Below the pieces are notes generated by a model, which had not been told where the DNA came from, made no database searches, and saw only the letters and a program-made list of their open reading frames with translations. Below, piece after piece: positions 48,962-59,241 of a stretch of DNA of 64,000 nucleotides. The stretch spans positions 1 through 64,000 of the forward strand of contig SHVA01000003.1 of the NCBI GenBank assembly GCA_009691195.1. The letters run 5' to 3'. Every line of letters begins with the position of its first letter. The stretch's first letter is position 1. Both the position numbers and the translations under genes were made by a program. Source of the DNA: Solirubrobacterales bacterium (lineage in GTDB: Bacteria; Actinomycetota; Thermoleophilia; Solirubrobacterales; 70-9).

Positions 48962-50041
48962 ATGAGGATCGCCGTCCTCGGCGTCGGCCTGATCGGCGGC
49001 TCGGTCGGGCTGGCCGCCCGGCGGCGGCTCGATGCCGAGGTGGCCGGGTTCGATCCGGATCCGGCGCGGCTGGCCAAGGCGGAGGAGCTGGGCGCGATCA
49101 GCAGCCGGGCGGGCTCTCTGGCCGAGGCCTGCGACGGCGCCGAGCTGGTCTTCTGCGCCGGCCCGGTGGCGGCGCTCCCCGCGCTCGCCGCGGCAGCGCT
49201 TGAGGCCGCCGGAGCGGATTGCACGGTCACCGACGTGGGCTCGGTCAAGGGCGAGGTGATCGAGCGACTGGGGGGCGAGGGTCGCTTTGTCGGCGGACAC
49301 CCGCTCGCCGGAGCTGAGACCGCCGGCGTCGAGCAGGCCCGAGACGATCTCTTCGACGGCGCCCGCTGGTACCTGACGCCGACCACGGCGACCGAGGGCA
49401 TCGCCTACGACCGGCTGCAGCGGGCCCTGGCCGACCTCGGCGCCCGCCCCCAGGCGATCGACGCCGGGGCCCACGACAGGTTGATGGCCACCGTCAGCCA
49501 CCTTCCCCATGTCGTCGCCAACGTTCTTGCCGGCCGGGCCGTCGCCGCTTTGGACGAGGGCTCCGGGCGCCTGCCCGAGATCGGGCCGAGCTTCCGCGAC
49601 GCCACCCGAATCGCCGGCGCCAACCCGGCGATCTGGGCCGACATCTTCGTGGGAAACCGCGAGACGGTGGCCGAGGAGGTCGAGTCAGCCGCGGCCGCGC
49701 TCTCGGGGGCGGCGGAGCTGATCCGCTCCGGTGACCGCGACGCGGTCGCCGCATGGCAGCGGGAGGCCGGGGAGCGGCGCAGGCTGCTGCTCGAGGACGA
49801 CCTTGCGGGGGGACCTCTCCAGGAGCTCCGCCTGCTGGTGCCCAATCGTCCCGGCATCGTCGCCGAGATTGCCCTCGCTCTCGGAGAGGCGGGGGTCAAC
49901 ATCGAGGACATGGCGCTCTACCCGTCAGCCGACATGAGCGCCGGCGCGATCTCGCTCTACGTGGCTGGCGAGGAGGAGGCCGCCCGGGCCGAAGGGCTCG
50001 TCCGAGGGCTCGGGCATGACGCCACCAGGGTCGAGCGATGA
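48962..50041 (+). CDS. tyrA: Prephenate dehydrogenase with C-terminal ACT domain
   Basis: A 359-residue enzyme making 4-hydroxyphenylpyruvate. The N-terminal Rossmann motif is VLGVGLIGGSVGLAA. The domain continues with TDVGSVKGEVIERL, GGHPLAGAETAGVEQA and the catalytic-region MATVSHLPHVVANVLAG. The last about 75 residues are an ACT domain (LRLLVPNRPGIVAEIALALGEAGVNIEDM), which suggests allosteric control by tyrosine. The stop overlaps an in-frame upstream extension of aroA. Confidence 0.95.
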   Translation: MRIAVLGVGLIGGSVGLAARRRLDAEVAGFDPDPARLAKAEELGAISSRAGSLAEACDGAELVFCAGPVAALPALAAAALEAAGADCTVTDVGSVKGEVIERLGGEGRFVGGHPLAGAETAGVEQARDDLFDGARWYLTPTTATEGIAYDRLQRALADLGARPQAIDAGAHDRLMATVSHLPHVVANVLAGRAVAALDEGSGRLPEIGPSFRDATRIAGANPAIWADIFVGNRETVAEEVESAAAALSGAAELIRSGDRDAVAAWQREAGERRRLLLEDDLAGGPLQELRLLVPNRPGIVAEIALALGEAGVNIEDMALYPSADMSAGAISLYVAGEEEAARAEGLVRGLGHDATRVER

Positions 50042-50048
50042 GGCGCAG

Positions 50049-51377
50049 GTGAGCTCCGTTCGTTTCGAGCCCGCGGGATCGCTGCGCGGGCGCCTTCACC
50101 CTCCTCCCGACAAGTCAATCTCCCACCGCGCCGCCTTGATCGGGGCAATGGCGGAGGGGCGCACGAGGGTTTACCGCTACCTCGACTCGGCCGACACCCG
50201 GTCTACCCTGGGTGCGATTGAGGCGGTCGGCGCCGGCGTCTCGATCATCTCGAGCGACGACCGCGGCGGCCTCGAGGTGGACGTCGAGGGCGTCGGCCTG
50301 CGTGGGCCTTCGGGCGCCGGCATCGACGTCGGCAATGCCGGAACCCTGATCCGGCTGATGCCCGGGTGGCTCGCGGGGCAGGCGGCCGGAGAGTGGAGCC
50401 TCGACGGCGACGATTCGATTCGCGGCCGCCCCGTGGACCGGGTCATGGAGCCGCTGCGGCAGATGGGTGCCGAGATCGAGTGCCGCGACGGGCGTCTGCC
50501 GCCGCTGGTCGTGCGCGGCTCAGAGCTCCGGGGGATCGACTACGAGCTGCCGATGGCGAGCGCTCAGGTCAAGTCGTGCCTGCTGATTGCCGGGCTTCTG
50601 GCCGAGGGGGAGACGACGGTGCGCGAGCCGGTGCCGACCCGCGATCACACCGAGCGGATGCTGGCCGCTGCGGGGGCCCGGCTGCGCCGCGACGGGGACG
50701 CGATCACCGTCTCGCCCGCCGAGCGACTGGAGCCCGCCGAGATCCCGGTTCCGGGGGACCTCTCATCCGCAGCCTTCTTCCTGGCCGCCGCGCTGATCGT
50801 TCCGGGCAGCGAGCTCTGGCTCGAGGGGACCGGGCTCAACAAGACGCGGATGGGGCTGCTCTCGGTTCTCTCGGCAATGGGCGTCGAGATGGAGCAGGGG
50901 TCGGTCGGGGGGAAGGGCATCGCCGTGGAGGACATCGGGGAGGCCGGAGGGGAGTCGTTCGGGACCCTCCACGCCACGAGCTCGGCCCTGCGCGGCACCG
51001 AGGTCACACCCGAGCAGGTACCGCGCGCGATCGACGAGCTTCCGCTGGTGGCGCTGCTGGGCTGCTTCGCCGAGGGGGAGACCTTCGTCAGGGGCGCGGG
51101 GGAGCTTCGCCGCAAGGAGTCCGACCGCATCGCCGGCGTTGTTGAAGGGCTCGGCGGGCTGGGCGCCGAGATCGAGGCGGCTGAGGACGGCTTCCGCGTA
51201 CATGGTGGTGGCCTCCGGGGCGGCGAGATCGACGCTCGCGGCGACCACAGGCTCGCGATGCTGGGGGCGATCGCGGGGCTGGCCTCACGCGAGGGCGTCG
51301 AGGTCCACGGCTTCGACGCGGTCAAGGTCAGCTACCCGGGCTTCGAGCGGGACCTGCGCTTGCTGCTGTCCTGCTAG
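50049..51377 (+). CDS. aroA: 5-enolpyruvylshikimate-3-phosphate synthase
   Basis: A 442-residue EPSP synthase. Motifs: PPPDKSISHRAALIGAMAEG, VGNAGTLIRLMPG, ASAQVKSCLLIAGLLAEG, PGDLSSAAFFLAAALIVPG, TGLNKTRMGLL and LRRKESDRIAGV, with HRLAMLGAIAG near the end. NAGT after the VG loop is the classical form. GTG at 50049 is preferred, with GAGG about 6 nt upstream; an ATG at 50016 would overlap tyrA by 26 bases. It completes the shikimate branch found here (DAHP synthase, tyrA, aroA). Confidence 0.95.
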   Translation: MSSVRFEPAGSLRGRLHPPPDKSISHRAALIGAMAEGRTRVYRYLDSADTRSTLGAIEAVGAGVSIISSDDRGGLEVDVEGVGLRGPSGAGIDVGNAGTLIRLMPGWLAGQAAGEWSLDGDDSIRGRPVDRVMEPLRQMGAEIECRDGRLPPLVVRGSELRGIDYELPMASAQVKSCLLIAGLLAEGETTVREPVPTRDHTERMLAAAGARLRRDGDAITVSPAERLEPAEIPVPGDLSSAAFFLAAALIVPGSELWLEGTGLNKTRMGLLSVLSAMGVEMEQGSVGGKGIAVEDIGEAGGESFGTLHATSSALRGTEVTPEQVPRAIDELPLVALLGCFAEGETFVRGAGELRRKESDRIAGVVEGLGGLGAEIEAAEDGFRVHGGGLRGGEIDARGDHRLAMLGAIAGLASREGVEVHGFDAVKVSYPGFERDLRLLLSC

Positions 51378-52022
51378 ACGCCGATCCCGTTGGCGCTGAG
51401 GACGCAGTCCGCCGACTGGATGTTTACCGCAGCGAAGATGTCGAGCGAGATCGCGGGCCCGCCGTCCACGACGAAGTCCGCGACGAGCCGGATCGTATCC
51501 GGGCCGGAGCTGTTGTGGAAGGCGAGCTGGGCCGGCGCGCCCGAGAGGGTGGAACTGAGGTTGACGGGGTCACCGATGAAGGTCTGTGAGTAGCCCGAAC
51601 CCTGGCCCCGCTGTTGGCCGTCGCCCTGACGGTGACGATCTTGCCGGCGCCGTTGTCCTGGCAGGTGCCCTCCACAAGCAGCCCCCCCGCTGTTGAACAG
51701 GTTGACGGTGAGGGCTCCGGCCAGGCCGCTGCCGTCCACGGGGTTGAGGAGCTTTCGGCCCGAGTGGATGATGCCGAGGCTGGCGAGGTTGGCCTTGGCG
51801 GCGGTGACCGCGCCGTCGCCGATCTTCGCCGTGACCACGGCCTTGTCCTTGAGCTTCGCAGTGACCACGGCGTTCTTCTTCAGCTGCGTGGCCCCGACCG
51901 AGTTCTTGCCGATCTTGGTCGCGGCGATCGCGCCGCCCGTGAGCGCGAGGAAGACGGCGACGGTGGCCATCACGTTCGTCGTAGCTCAGCTTTCCTGACA
52001 GGGCCTCGATCCTTCTCTTCAT
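51374..52022 (-). pseudogene. Secreted pilot-type repeat protein, multiply frameshifted
   Basis: Starts MKRRIEALSGKLSY on the minus strand. A one-base shift near 51975 is needed to continue as VMATVAVFLALTGGAIAATKIGKNSVGATQLKKNAV, a signal peptide and repeat region typical of Thermoleophilia secreted proteins. A second shift falls at the C7 run 51681-51687, where the other frame reads LLVEGTCQDNGAGKIVTVRATANSGA. A third near 51605 returns to GYSQTFIGDPVNL and the end CVLSANGIGV. Function unknown. The ATG overlaps the cupin stop (TGATG). Confidence 0.7.
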
Positions 52023-52357
52023 CAGCTCTCCTGGTTGCTGGGGTGGCCCTCGCCGGGCCAGGGCGAGAGCAGAAGCAACAACCGGGACTCCTCGGTGGCC
52101 GTGACCTCGTGTCGCTCGTTGGGGGCGAACTGGGCAAAAAGGCCGGAGCCGCCGGCCACCGTCTCTTCGCCGCCGGCGTCCGAGACCTCGATCCCGCCCG
52201 AGACCACCAGAAGCCAGGCGCGTTCGTGGACCTGGTGTTCGGAGAGCTGCTCGCCGGCGCGAAGCTGGATCAGGATCGCGCGGCCCTCATCCTCGGAGTC
52301 GATCACCAGCGGCTGGCTGGGCTCGACGCTGAGTCCGGATATGTCCCAGGTGCGCAT
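52022..52357 (-). CDS. Cupin-domain protein
   Basis: A 111-residue single-domain cupin: RAILIQLRAGEQLSEHQVHERAWLLVVSGGIEVSDAGGEE is cupin motif 1 (G(X)5HXH-like, with EHQVHE as metal ligand candidates). ANGERHEVTATEESRLLLLLSP-type APNERHEVTA is motif 2. Metal-binding role likely; the reaction is unknown. The true ATG is at 52357, not the longer upstream frame, because TATGGT lies 8 nt before it. It is divergent from cmk and coupled to the broken gene after it. Confidence 0.82.
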   Translation of the reverse strand: MRTWDISGLSVEPSQPLVIDSEDEGRAILIQLRAGEQLSEHQVHERAWLLVVSGGIEVSDAGGEETVAGGSGLFAQFAPNERHEVTATEESRLLLLLSPWPGEGHPSNQES

Positions 52358-52365
52358 CGGGTGCA

Positions 52366-52371
52366 ACCATA
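52366..52371 (-). promoter_or_regulatory. -10 hexamer TATGGT for the cupin gene
   Basis: On the minus strand TATGGT ends 8 nt before the ATG at 52357. It shares a 77-base divergent region with the cmk promoter. Confidence 0.5.
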
Positions 52372-52422
52372 TAGTGGCTGCGGCCGGCCTGGCGCGGGGC
52401 GGGGGTGGCCGTGGCGCGCGGA

Positions 52423-52428
52423 TACGCT
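52423..52428 (+). promoter_or_regulatory. -10 hexamer TACGCT for cmk
   Basis: TACGCT ends 6 nt before the cmk ATG at 52435, indicating a leaderless start and deciding between this ATG and the in-frame GTG at 52405. Confidence 0.5.
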
Positions 52429-52434
52429 CAGGCG

Positions 52435-53073
52435 ATGGTGATCGCAGTCGATGGCCCCGCGGGGGCCGGCAAGTCAAGCGTCGCGCGGGCCGTGGCCGAG
52501 CGGCTCGGATTCACCTACCTTGACTCCGGGGCGATGTACCGCTGCGTCGCGCTGGCTGCGACCGAGCGCGGCATCGACATCAACGACGGCGAAGCGCTCG
52601 GGTCGCTGGCCCGCGGCCTCGAGATCGGCTTCGACGGCAAGAGCGTGATCCTCGACGGCGAGGACGTCTCGCGTCCGATCCGCTCGAAGGAGGTCACCGC
52701 GACCTCCTCCCGGGCCTCGGCGTTTCCGCAGGTCCGCGAGGCGATGGTCGCGCGGCAGCGGGAGCTGATCGCCTCGGGCGACTACGTCGCCGAGGGTCGT
52801 GACATCGGCACCGTAGTCAGCCCCGACGCCCCGCTCAAGGTCTACCTGACCGCAAGCGAGCAGGAGCGGGCACGCAGGCGAGCCGCCGAGACCGGCGAGG
52901 CGGTCGAGCGGGTGATGGCGGCTCTGAGGGTGCGTGACGCCCGCGACAGCGGCCGCGAGCACTCGCCGCTGCGCGCGGCCGATGACGCCGTGGCACTCGA
53001 CACGACCAACCTCTCGGTCAGCGCGGCGGCTGATGAGATCGCCGGGCTCGCCAGAGAGCGCGGCCTGGCGTGA
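52435..53073 (+). CDS. cmk: Cytidylate kinase
   Basis: A 212-residue P-loop kinase phosphorylating CMP/dCMP. Motifs: IAVDGPAGAGKSSVARAVAERLG, YLDSGAMYRCVALAA, GDYVAEGRDIGTVVSPDAPLKVYLTAS and DARDSGREHSPLRAADDA. ATG at 52435 is followed by GTG; this is the start closest to the beta-1 strand and next to the -10 hexamer. It overlaps der by four bases, the common cmk-der order. Confidence 0.96.
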   Translation: MVIAVDGPAGAGKSSVARAVAERLGFTYLDSGAMYRCVALAATERGIDINDGEALGSLARGLEIGFDGKSVILDGEDVSRPIRSKEVTATSSRASAFPQVREAMVARQRELIASGDYVAEGRDIGTVVSPDAPLKVYLTASEQERARRRAAETGEAVERVMAALRVRDARDSGREHSPLRAADDAVALDTTNLSVSAAADEIAGLARERGLA

Positions 53074-54431
53074 GCGGCCGCCAGTCGGTCGCGGTCGTCG
53101 GGTTCCCCAACGCCGGCAAGAGCACCCTGATCAACCGCCTCGCCGGCGGCCGCGACGCGGTCACCCACCACGAGGCCGGGGTCACGCGCGACAGGCGCCG
53201 CCTTCGATGCGAGTGGAACGGGCTCGAGTTCGACCTGATCGACACCGGTGGGATGGACCTCGTGGACGTGGACGAGCTCGCGCGCTCGATCCAGGAGCAG
53301 GCGCGCCTCGCGATCGACGAGGCCGACCTGGTGCTGGTGGTGGTCGATGCCAAGGCGGGGCTCGGCCCCGGGGACGCAGAGCTGGCCGATCTCGTTCGCC
53401 GCTCGGGCAGGCCGACGCTGCTGGCGGCGAACAAGATCGACCGCACGGAGGACGCGCCTCAGGGGGCCGAGCTGCACCGGCTCGGGGTGGGCGACCCGCT
53501 GCCCGTCTCGGCCGCCCACGGCCTCGGGACCGGCGACCTGCTCGACGCCGTCGTCGAGAGGCTGCGATCGCTGGCGTCCCCGCTCGAGCCGGAGGACGGC
53601 GAGTCACCGGAGCCGCCCCCGCGGATCGCGATCGTCGGGCGGCCCAACGTCGGCAAGTCGTCGCTGCTCAACAAGCTGCTCGGCAGCGAGCGGGTGATCG
53701 TCTCCGAACGCGCGGGCACGACCCGGGACCCGGTGGACACCGAGCTCGAGCTCGACGGACGGCTGATCGTGCTGGTGGACACCGCCGGGTTGCGCCGGCG
53801 AAGCCGGGTCTCGGGCAGCGTCGACTACTTCTCCCAGATCCGCACCCAACAGGCCGCGGACCGCGCCGACGCGGCGATCGTCGTCTGCGATGCCTCCGAG
53901 GGACTCGCGAGCGACGACCTACGCGCCGCCGAGCTGGCGATGAAGGCGGGCTGCGCGACGGTTCTCGCGCTCAACAAGTGGGACATCACCCGGACCGACC
54001 TCGACGACGCCAAGGCCCGGGCTGAGCGCAAGCTGCGGCTGCGGCCGCCGGTGCTGACCTGCTCGGCGCTGACCGGCCGGGGGATGGAACGCCTGCTGCG
54101 CCAGGCGGTCGAGCTCGCGGACCGATCGGGCTCGCGGATCCCGACCTCCGACCTGAACCGGTTCCTCGCCGACGTCGTCGCGAAGAACGAGCCGCCGCAG
54201 CGACGCGGCCGCCGCCTGCGTATCTACTACGGCGCCCAGGTGGAGCGCCGGCCCCCGCGCTTCGCGGTCCAGGTCAACGACCGCAAGCTCCTCAACCGTG
54301 ACTGGGCCTACTACATGGAGAACCGCCTGCGCGACGCCTACGACCTCGAGGGAGTGCCCCTGGTGATCGACTACGTGCCCAAGTCAGGGCGCCGTGGCAG
54401 CGGCGAGGAGAAGGGGAGCGCCCGCCGTTGA
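53070..54431 (+). CDS. der: Ribosome-assembly GTPase Der (EngA)
   Basis: A 453-residue protein with two tandem GTPase domains. G1 boxes are GFPNAGKSTLIN and GRPNVGKSSLLN; G3 boxes are DTGGM and DTAGL; G4 boxes are NKID and NKWD. A C-terminal KH-like domain contains RRLRIYYGAQVERRPPRFAVQVNDRKLLNRDWAYYMENRLRDAYDLEGVPL. It acts in 50S subunit assembly. GTG at 53070 overlaps the cmk stop. Confidence 0.97.
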   Translation: MSGRQSVAVVGFPNAGKSTLINRLAGGRDAVTHHEAGVTRDRRRLRCEWNGLEFDLIDTGGMDLVDVDELARSIQEQARLAIDEADLVLVVVDAKAGLGPGDAELADLVRRSGRPTLLAANKIDRTEDAPQGAELHRLGVGDPLPVSAAHGLGTGDLLDAVVERLRSLASPLEPEDGESPEPPPRIAIVGRPNVGKSSLLNKLLGSERVIVSERAGTTRDPVDTELELDGRLIVLVDTAGLRRRSRVSGSVDYFSQIRTQQAADRADAAIVVCDASEGLASDDLRAAELAMKAGCATVLALNKWDITRTDLDDAKARAERKLRLRPPVLTCSALTGRGMERLLRQAVELADRSGSRIPTSDLNRFLADVVAKNEPPQRRGRRLRIYYGAQVERRPPRFAVQVNDRKLLNRDWAYYMENRLRDAYDLEGVPLVIDYVPKSGRRGSGEEKGSARR

Positions 54432-54439
54432 GAATGGGC

Positions 54440-54445
54440 TATAAG
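54440..54445 (+). promoter_or_regulatory. -10-like TATAAG for the DUF3352 gene
   Basis: TATAAG ends 7 nt before the GTG at 54453, a near-consensus -10 with the leaderless spacing seen at other gene starts here. Confidence 0.45.
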
Positions 54446-54452
54446 GCTCCCG

Positions 54453-56210
54453 GTGCGCCGCCCCAAGCTTCCCGACGAGTTCTGGTTTCGAATCACCACC
54501 CGGTTCCGGGCGGGCGGCTACTGGGTGCGCGAGAAGGCGCAGAAATCGTGGCGCGGACTTCGGGCCGCCGGGGTCTGGGCCGGCGACCACTGGATGCGGC
54601 TCTCCCGCGGGGCCCGCTACTCGGCGCTCGGCCTCCTCGTCGTGGCCGTGCTGATCGCGGTCGTCCGTTTCGCCCCGGTGCCCGGCATCCCCTGCCAGGT
54701 CTCCGCCGTCAGGGAGTGCGCGCCGAGTGACGGGGCCGTCGCCCTGGTCCCCGCCGACGCCATGCTCTACGCCCACCTGACGCTTGATCAGGGCACCGAC
54801 CAGTTCTACCGCGCCGAGGCCCTTCCCAGGAGGCTGCCGGGGCTCAGCCTCAACGCCGAGCGCCTGATCTCCTTCGTGCCCACCCCCTCGGGGGCGCAGG
54901 TCAGCTTCGGTGGCGACGTCAGGCCCTGGGCCAGCGACGATTTCGCGCTGGAGCTGCTCCCGGGCAAGGGCCGCGCCCTGCCGGCGCTGATCGTCGGCGT
55001 CGGCGACCGCGAGGCGGCGAGCGACTTCGTCAGTCTGATCGCCCCGCCGGGCAAGCCCAAGCTCTCCGACCAGGGAGGCGCGGCTCTCAGCGTCTACGGG
55101 GGCGGGTTCGCCTCTGCCTTCTCGGGCGACAACCTGATCATCGGCACCGAGAGCGCGGTGCGCGCTTCGCTGCGGGTCGCGGCCGGAGCGCCGGGCCTGG
55201 AGGGCTCGAAGGCGGCCTCCTCGCGAGATCAGCTCCCCGACCTCCGCTTCGCCGACCTCTTCCTCTCGCGCACGGGCGTGGAGCGGCTGCTCGCCGGTGG
55301 CGGGGCGGGCAGCACCCAGCTGGACACCTTCGTCGACTACGGCGCGACCAGCGGCTTCGCCGTTGCGGCGACGGCGCGCGATGACGGCCTCAAGCTCGAG
55401 CTGGTCAGCGATCTCCAGCCGAAGCAGCTCGAGTCCAGCCCCTCCTTCTTCACCGAGCTGCCCGAGTTCGAGCCCGGCCTGGCGGACGACGCCGGGGAGA
55501 GGGCGCTCGCCTACGTCGGGGTCGGCGAGCTCGGCCCGACGGTGGCGGGGCTGCTTAAGCGGGCCGGGTCCGGCCAGCCGGGCCTCGTCCGCTCGCTACA
55601 GGCGCTTTCGGCCGGTCTCAAGCGCAGCGCCGACGTCGACCCGCTGGCCGACCTGCTTCCGGCGCTGAGCGGGCAGGCGGCCCTGGTCGCCGAGCCCACT
55701 GACGGGGTTCCCTTTGCGAGCGTCATCGTCGACGGGGTTGACCAGGAGAAGGCCTCCCAGGCGATCGCCAAGCTCCAGGAGCCGCTGCTGCGGTCCGTGA
55801 CGCAGTCGGGGCGAGGCCAGATCCCCGCGTTCGAGCAGCAACAGATCGATGGCGTCGCTGTGCGCTCGGTGCAGATCTCACCGAGCGTGGACCTCTCCTA
55901 CGCGATCTTCGACGACAAGCTGGTGGTCAGCACCGATCCCGCCGGGGTCGCCCAGGTTCGCTCGGGCGGGGGCTCGCTCGCCGATACCCAGGCCTACGAG
56001 GTGGCGCGCGACGAGTTGCCGGACGAGGTGGCGGCGATAGTCTTTCTCAACATCCAAGAGCTTCAGGACCGCGCCGAGCTCGCGGGCCTGGCCGAGGACC
56101 CGGTGTACGCATCGTTGAGAGAGGACATCTCGGAGTTCGAGGCCCTCGCGCTGGGGGTCACCGGCTCCGATGACCAGTTGAAGACCGAGCTCTTCCTTCC
56201 CTACGACTGA
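54453..56210 (+). CDS. DUF3352-family membrane-anchored protein
   Basis: A 585-residue protein with a basic cytosolic N-terminus of about 55 residues and one membrane helix ([21 protein letters not shown]). The large extracellular domain is built of repeated alpha/beta segments. It contains [51 protein letters not shown] and [17 protein letters not shown]; the repeated LVVSTD/LIIGTE pattern is typical of DUF3352. Function unknown. It lies between der and metK. Two Cys ([12 protein letters not shown]) just outside the membrane may form a disulfide. Confidence 0.8.
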   Translation: MRRPKLPDEFWFRITTRFRAGGYWVREKAQKSWRGLRAAGVWAGDHWMRLSRGARYSALGLLVVAVLIAVVRFAPVPGIPCQVSAVRECAPSDGAVALVPADAMLYAHLTLDQGTDQFYRAEALPRRLPGLSLNAERLISFVPTPSGAQVSFGGDVRPWASDDFALELLPGKGRALPALIVGVGDREAASDFVSLIAPPGKPKLSDQGGAALSVYGGGFASAFSGDNLIIGTESAVRASLRVAAGAPGLEGSKAASSRDQLPDLRFADLFLSRTGVERLLAGGGAGSTQLDTFVDYGATSGFAVAATARDDGLKLELVSDLQPKQLESSPSFFTELPEFEPGLADDAGERALAYVGVGELGPTVAGLLKRAGSGQPGLVRSLQALSAGLKRSADVDPLADLLPALSGQAALVAEPTDGVPFASVIVDGVDQEKASQAIAKLQEPLLRSVTQSGRGQIPAFEQQQIDGVAVRSVQISPSVDLSYAIFDDKLVVSTDPAGVAQVRSGGGSLADTQAYEVARDELPDEVAAIVFLNIQELQDRAELAGLAEDPVYASLREDISEFEALALGVTGSDDQLKTELFLPYD

Positions 56211-56241
56211 GAATCCCGCAGACCAGGAGGCCGCAACCACC

Positions 56242-57498
56242 TTGACCACCAAGACGCTTTCCGACAACGAGTACCTCTTCACCTCGGAGTCGGTGACGGA
56301 GGGCCATCCCGACAAGATCTGCGACCAGATCTCCGACGGGGTTCTCGACGCCGTGATGGCGGTGGACCCCAGCGGAAGGGTGGCCTGCGAGACGCTCGTC
56401 AACACGGGCCTGGTCGTCGTCTCGGGCGAGATTTCGACCGAGAACTACGTCGACATCCCGGCGATCGCGAGGGAGACGGTCCGCAAGATCGGATACGACG
56501 ATCCCAGCTACGGCTTCGACCACAAGGCCTGCGCGGTGCTGACCGCGATCGACGAGCAGTCCTCCGACATCGCTCAGGGCGTGGACAAGGGCCGCGAGCA
56601 GCGCGAGGATGGCTCCGACGACGTGATGGACTCGGCCGGCGCGGGCGACCAGGGGATGATGTTCGGCTACGCGAGCCGCGAGACCAAGTCGCTGATGCCG
56701 ATGCCGATCCAGGTCGCCCACCAGCTCGCCCGCCAGCTCGCGGAGGTCCGCAAGGCCGAGGTGATCGGCTACCTGGGGCCCGACGGCAAGACCCAGGTGA
56801 CGGTTCGCTACGAGAACGACTGCCCTGTGGAGATCGAGAAGATCCTGATCTCCACCCAGCACCGCGAGGAGGCCGGGATGCAGTTGATCCGCAACGACCT
56901 CTGGGAACACGTCGTCGAGCCCGTGCTCAACGCCGAGTACAAGGAGCTGTTCACCGAGAAGGAGCTGCTCGAGAACTTCCTCGTCAACCCGACCGGCAAG
57001 TTCGTGATCGGCGGCCCGGTCGGCGACGCCGGCCTCACCGGCCGCAAGATCATCGTCGACACCTACGGCGGTGCCGCCCGCCACGGTGGCGGCGCCTTCT
57101 CGGGCAAGGACCCCTCGAAGGTGGATCGCTCCGCAGCGTACGCCGCGCGATACGTCGCCAAGAACGTGGTTGCGGCGGGCCTCGCCGACCGTTGCGAGCT
57201 CCAGGTCGCATACGCGATCGGCGTCGCCCACCCGGTCTCGGTGATGGCGCAGACCTTCGGCACAGGCAAGCTCCCCGACGCCGAGATCGCCCGCATCGTC
57301 CAGGACAAGTTCGACCTGCGCCCGGCGGCCTTCCGCCGCTACCTGGACCTGCACCGGCCGATCTACCAGAAGACGGCGGCCTACGGCCACTTCGGCCGCA
57401 GCGACGATGACTTCACCTGGGAGCGCACCGACCGCGCCGACGACCTCCGCGAGGCCGCCGGGATGGGCTCCAAGGCGGGCGAGACCGCGACGGCGTAG
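56242..57498 (+). CDS. metK: S-adenosylmethionine synthetase
   Basis: A 418-residue enzyme forming SAM from methionine and ATP. Motifs: [61 protein letters not shown], and the P-loop-like [27 protein letters not shown]. The start is TTG at 56242, with AGGAGG 11 nt upstream and the family opening YLFTSESV 10 residues in. No riboswitch is evident in the 31-base gap. Confidence 0.97.
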   Translation: MTTKTLSDNEYLFTSESVTEGHPDKICDQISDGVLDAVMAVDPSGRVACETLVNTGLVVVSGEISTENYVDIPAIARETVRKIGYDDPSYGFDHKACAVLTAIDEQSSDIAQGVDKGREQREDGSDDVMDSAGAGDQGMMFGYASRETKSLMPMPIQVAHQLARQLAEVRKAEVIGYLGPDGKTQVTVRYENDCPVEIEKILISTQHREEAGMQLIRNDLWEHVVEPVLNAEYKELFTEKELLENFLVNPTGKFVIGGPVGDAGLTGRKIIVDTYGGAARHGGGAFSGKDPSKVDRSAAYAARYVAKNVVAAGLADRCELQVAYAIGVAHPVSVMAQTFGTGKLPDAEIARIVQDKFDLRPAAFRRYLDLHRPIYQKTAAYGHFGRSDDDFTWERTDRADDLREAAGMGSKAGETATA

Positions 57499-57500
57499 GC

Positions 57501-57540
57501 GCCCGGGCCGCTTCGCCGGGCCCTACTTGTTCCTTTTCTT
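57501..57540. terminator. Hairpin between convergent metK and beta-helix gene
   Basis: GCCCGG (57501-57506) pairs with CCGGGC (57516-57521) around a 9-nt loop, followed on the plus strand by a T-rich stretch TTGTTCCTTTTCTTC. The T-richness also encodes the Lys-rich tail of the minus-strand gene, so the terminator role is tentative. Confidence 0.4.
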
Positions 57541-59222
57541 CTTCTTCCGCTTGACCTTGACGCTGCGCTGAGCCGGGGTGGCGTCGGCCTGGCCCTGGCC
57601 GTCGGTGGCCCTGACCTGGATCGTGTGCTTGCCCGGCTTCAGCTTGAAGGAGGCGGTTGCGGCGCAGGGCTTGAATGCGCCGGCGTCGAGCTTGCACTCG
57701 AACGTCGATCCGGGGTCGGTTGACGCCGAGGTGATCGTGACCTTCGCCGTCTTGCTCTTGGTCTTGACGATCTTCTCCGGCCCCTTGGTGATCGCCGTCT
57801 CAGGCACGCAGTTGAACTCGTCGGCGCCGATGTCCACGCTCGCGGGCTGATCCTCCGGGCAGTCGCCGTCGAGCTGGCGCGGGTCGCCGTCGATGTCGGT
57901 TCGCGCGCCGGGATTGACGATCGTTCCGCCAGCGTCGATCATTGGAGAATCCGCTGCGAGGTGATAGGTGAACGGGTTCGTGAACCCTGGATCGGAAGTA
58001 GTCGCGAAGTTGTCGCAGCCCGATCCCGTGACTGGGCCGCGCGAGCCCGCGATAGCGCAGCTCGAGCTGTCGAGATCGACGATTCCCTGGGTGCCGATGA
58101 TGCTCGAGGTCAGGGTGGCGCTGGCCTCGTCTTGGAGGTGGATCTCCCCGTTTGCGCTGGTGCTGTCGTAGACCGTGACGTTGTCAGCATCGAAGTGGGA
58201 CCGTCCCAGGCTGCCCGGCTCCTCCGCCCAGATCCCGACGCCGTTGTCCACGATCACGTCGCTGTCGAAGCTGACCGGGGCCCCGGTCCGGTCGAGGTAG
58301 ACGCCCTTGGCGAAGCCATGAAGGTCGTTGCGGGCGAGCGCTGCGCCGGTCTCCGCGGTGGTCCCGCCCCCACCGCCCGCAGGCTGATGCCCTCGATCGG
58401 CGGATCGACCTCCGACGGGCGGACCATGTTGCCGCTGATCTCGGGCTCCATCCCGCGCACGAAGATCCCGGCGCCCGGGCTGGCGCCGTTGCGCGCGTGG
58501 GTGATCGCGTTGTCGGAGATGACCGGCTCGATCGAGCCGCCGGAGCCGCCGCCGCCGCCCTCGAGCCTGACGGCGTTGACGAGGTTGTCGAAGCCGTTGC
58601 TTGAGATGACGGGCTCGGTGTCCTCGGGGACGCAGACACCGACCTCGTTGACTGCGTCGTCGTCGGTGGGGTCGGAGAAGGCGTTGCCGGTGATCCGCGC
58701 GACACCGTTGCCGTTCCCGATCTCGATCAGTGGCTCCTGGCAGTTGGGGGCGCTGCCGGTGGACGGCGAGTTCGACTGGTCGAAGAAGTTGCCGCTGATC
58801 GTCGCGGCCCCGATCGTCCGGATGGCGCGAGTGGGCGAGCGGATGTTGAAGCCTCTGATCACGGCGTCATCGCCGGCGAGGATCGCGTTGGAGGTGTCGT
58901 CGAGGTCTGCGACCGCGCCATTGTCGATGATCGCGCCGCCGTTGCCGCCGGCGAAGATCTGCTCGTCGTGAACGATGCTGACATCGAGCAGCACCAGGGC
59001 CTCGTCGTAGGTTCCTGAGCCCACCAGGACGCGGTCGCCCGAGGCCGACTGGCCGACGGCGTACTCGATCGTTCCGCACGGGCTTGCGCTCGAGGTGCAG
59101 ACGCCGGCGTCGGTCCCGCCCTGGTCGACGAAGCGGTCAGCAGCAGAGGCCGTTGCCGGCGCGGCAAGCGCCGGCAACGGCGCCGCTGAGGCGAGTCCCA
59201 CTCTGAGCCCCCTGCCCGTCAT
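57523..59222 (-). pseudogene. Secreted parallel beta-helix protein with one frameshift
   Basis: The signal peptide (LASAAPLPALAAPATASA) leads to DRFVDQGGTDAGVCTSSASPCGTIEYAV, a usual start for pectate-lyase-like beta-helix proteins. Coils follow with repeated GNxFxDxxN patterns (ATISGNFFDQSN; ARITGNAFSDPTD). A G-run near 58361-58375 shifts the frame; the other frame continues TTAETGAALARNDLHGFAKGVYLDRT and then IGADEFNCVPE. It ends in an Ig-like module (GSTFECKLDAGAFKPC ... LKPGKHTIQVRATD) and tail KVKRKKKKRNK. Rejoined length is about 560 residues. ATG at 59222 follows GGGAGG. Confidence 0.78.
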
Positions 59223-59241
59223 CGCCTCCCTCCCTCGGTGC

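Noticed and set aside
56211-56241. SAM riboswitch upstream of metK
   Set aside because: The gap is only 31 bases and contains just a Shine-Dalgarno.
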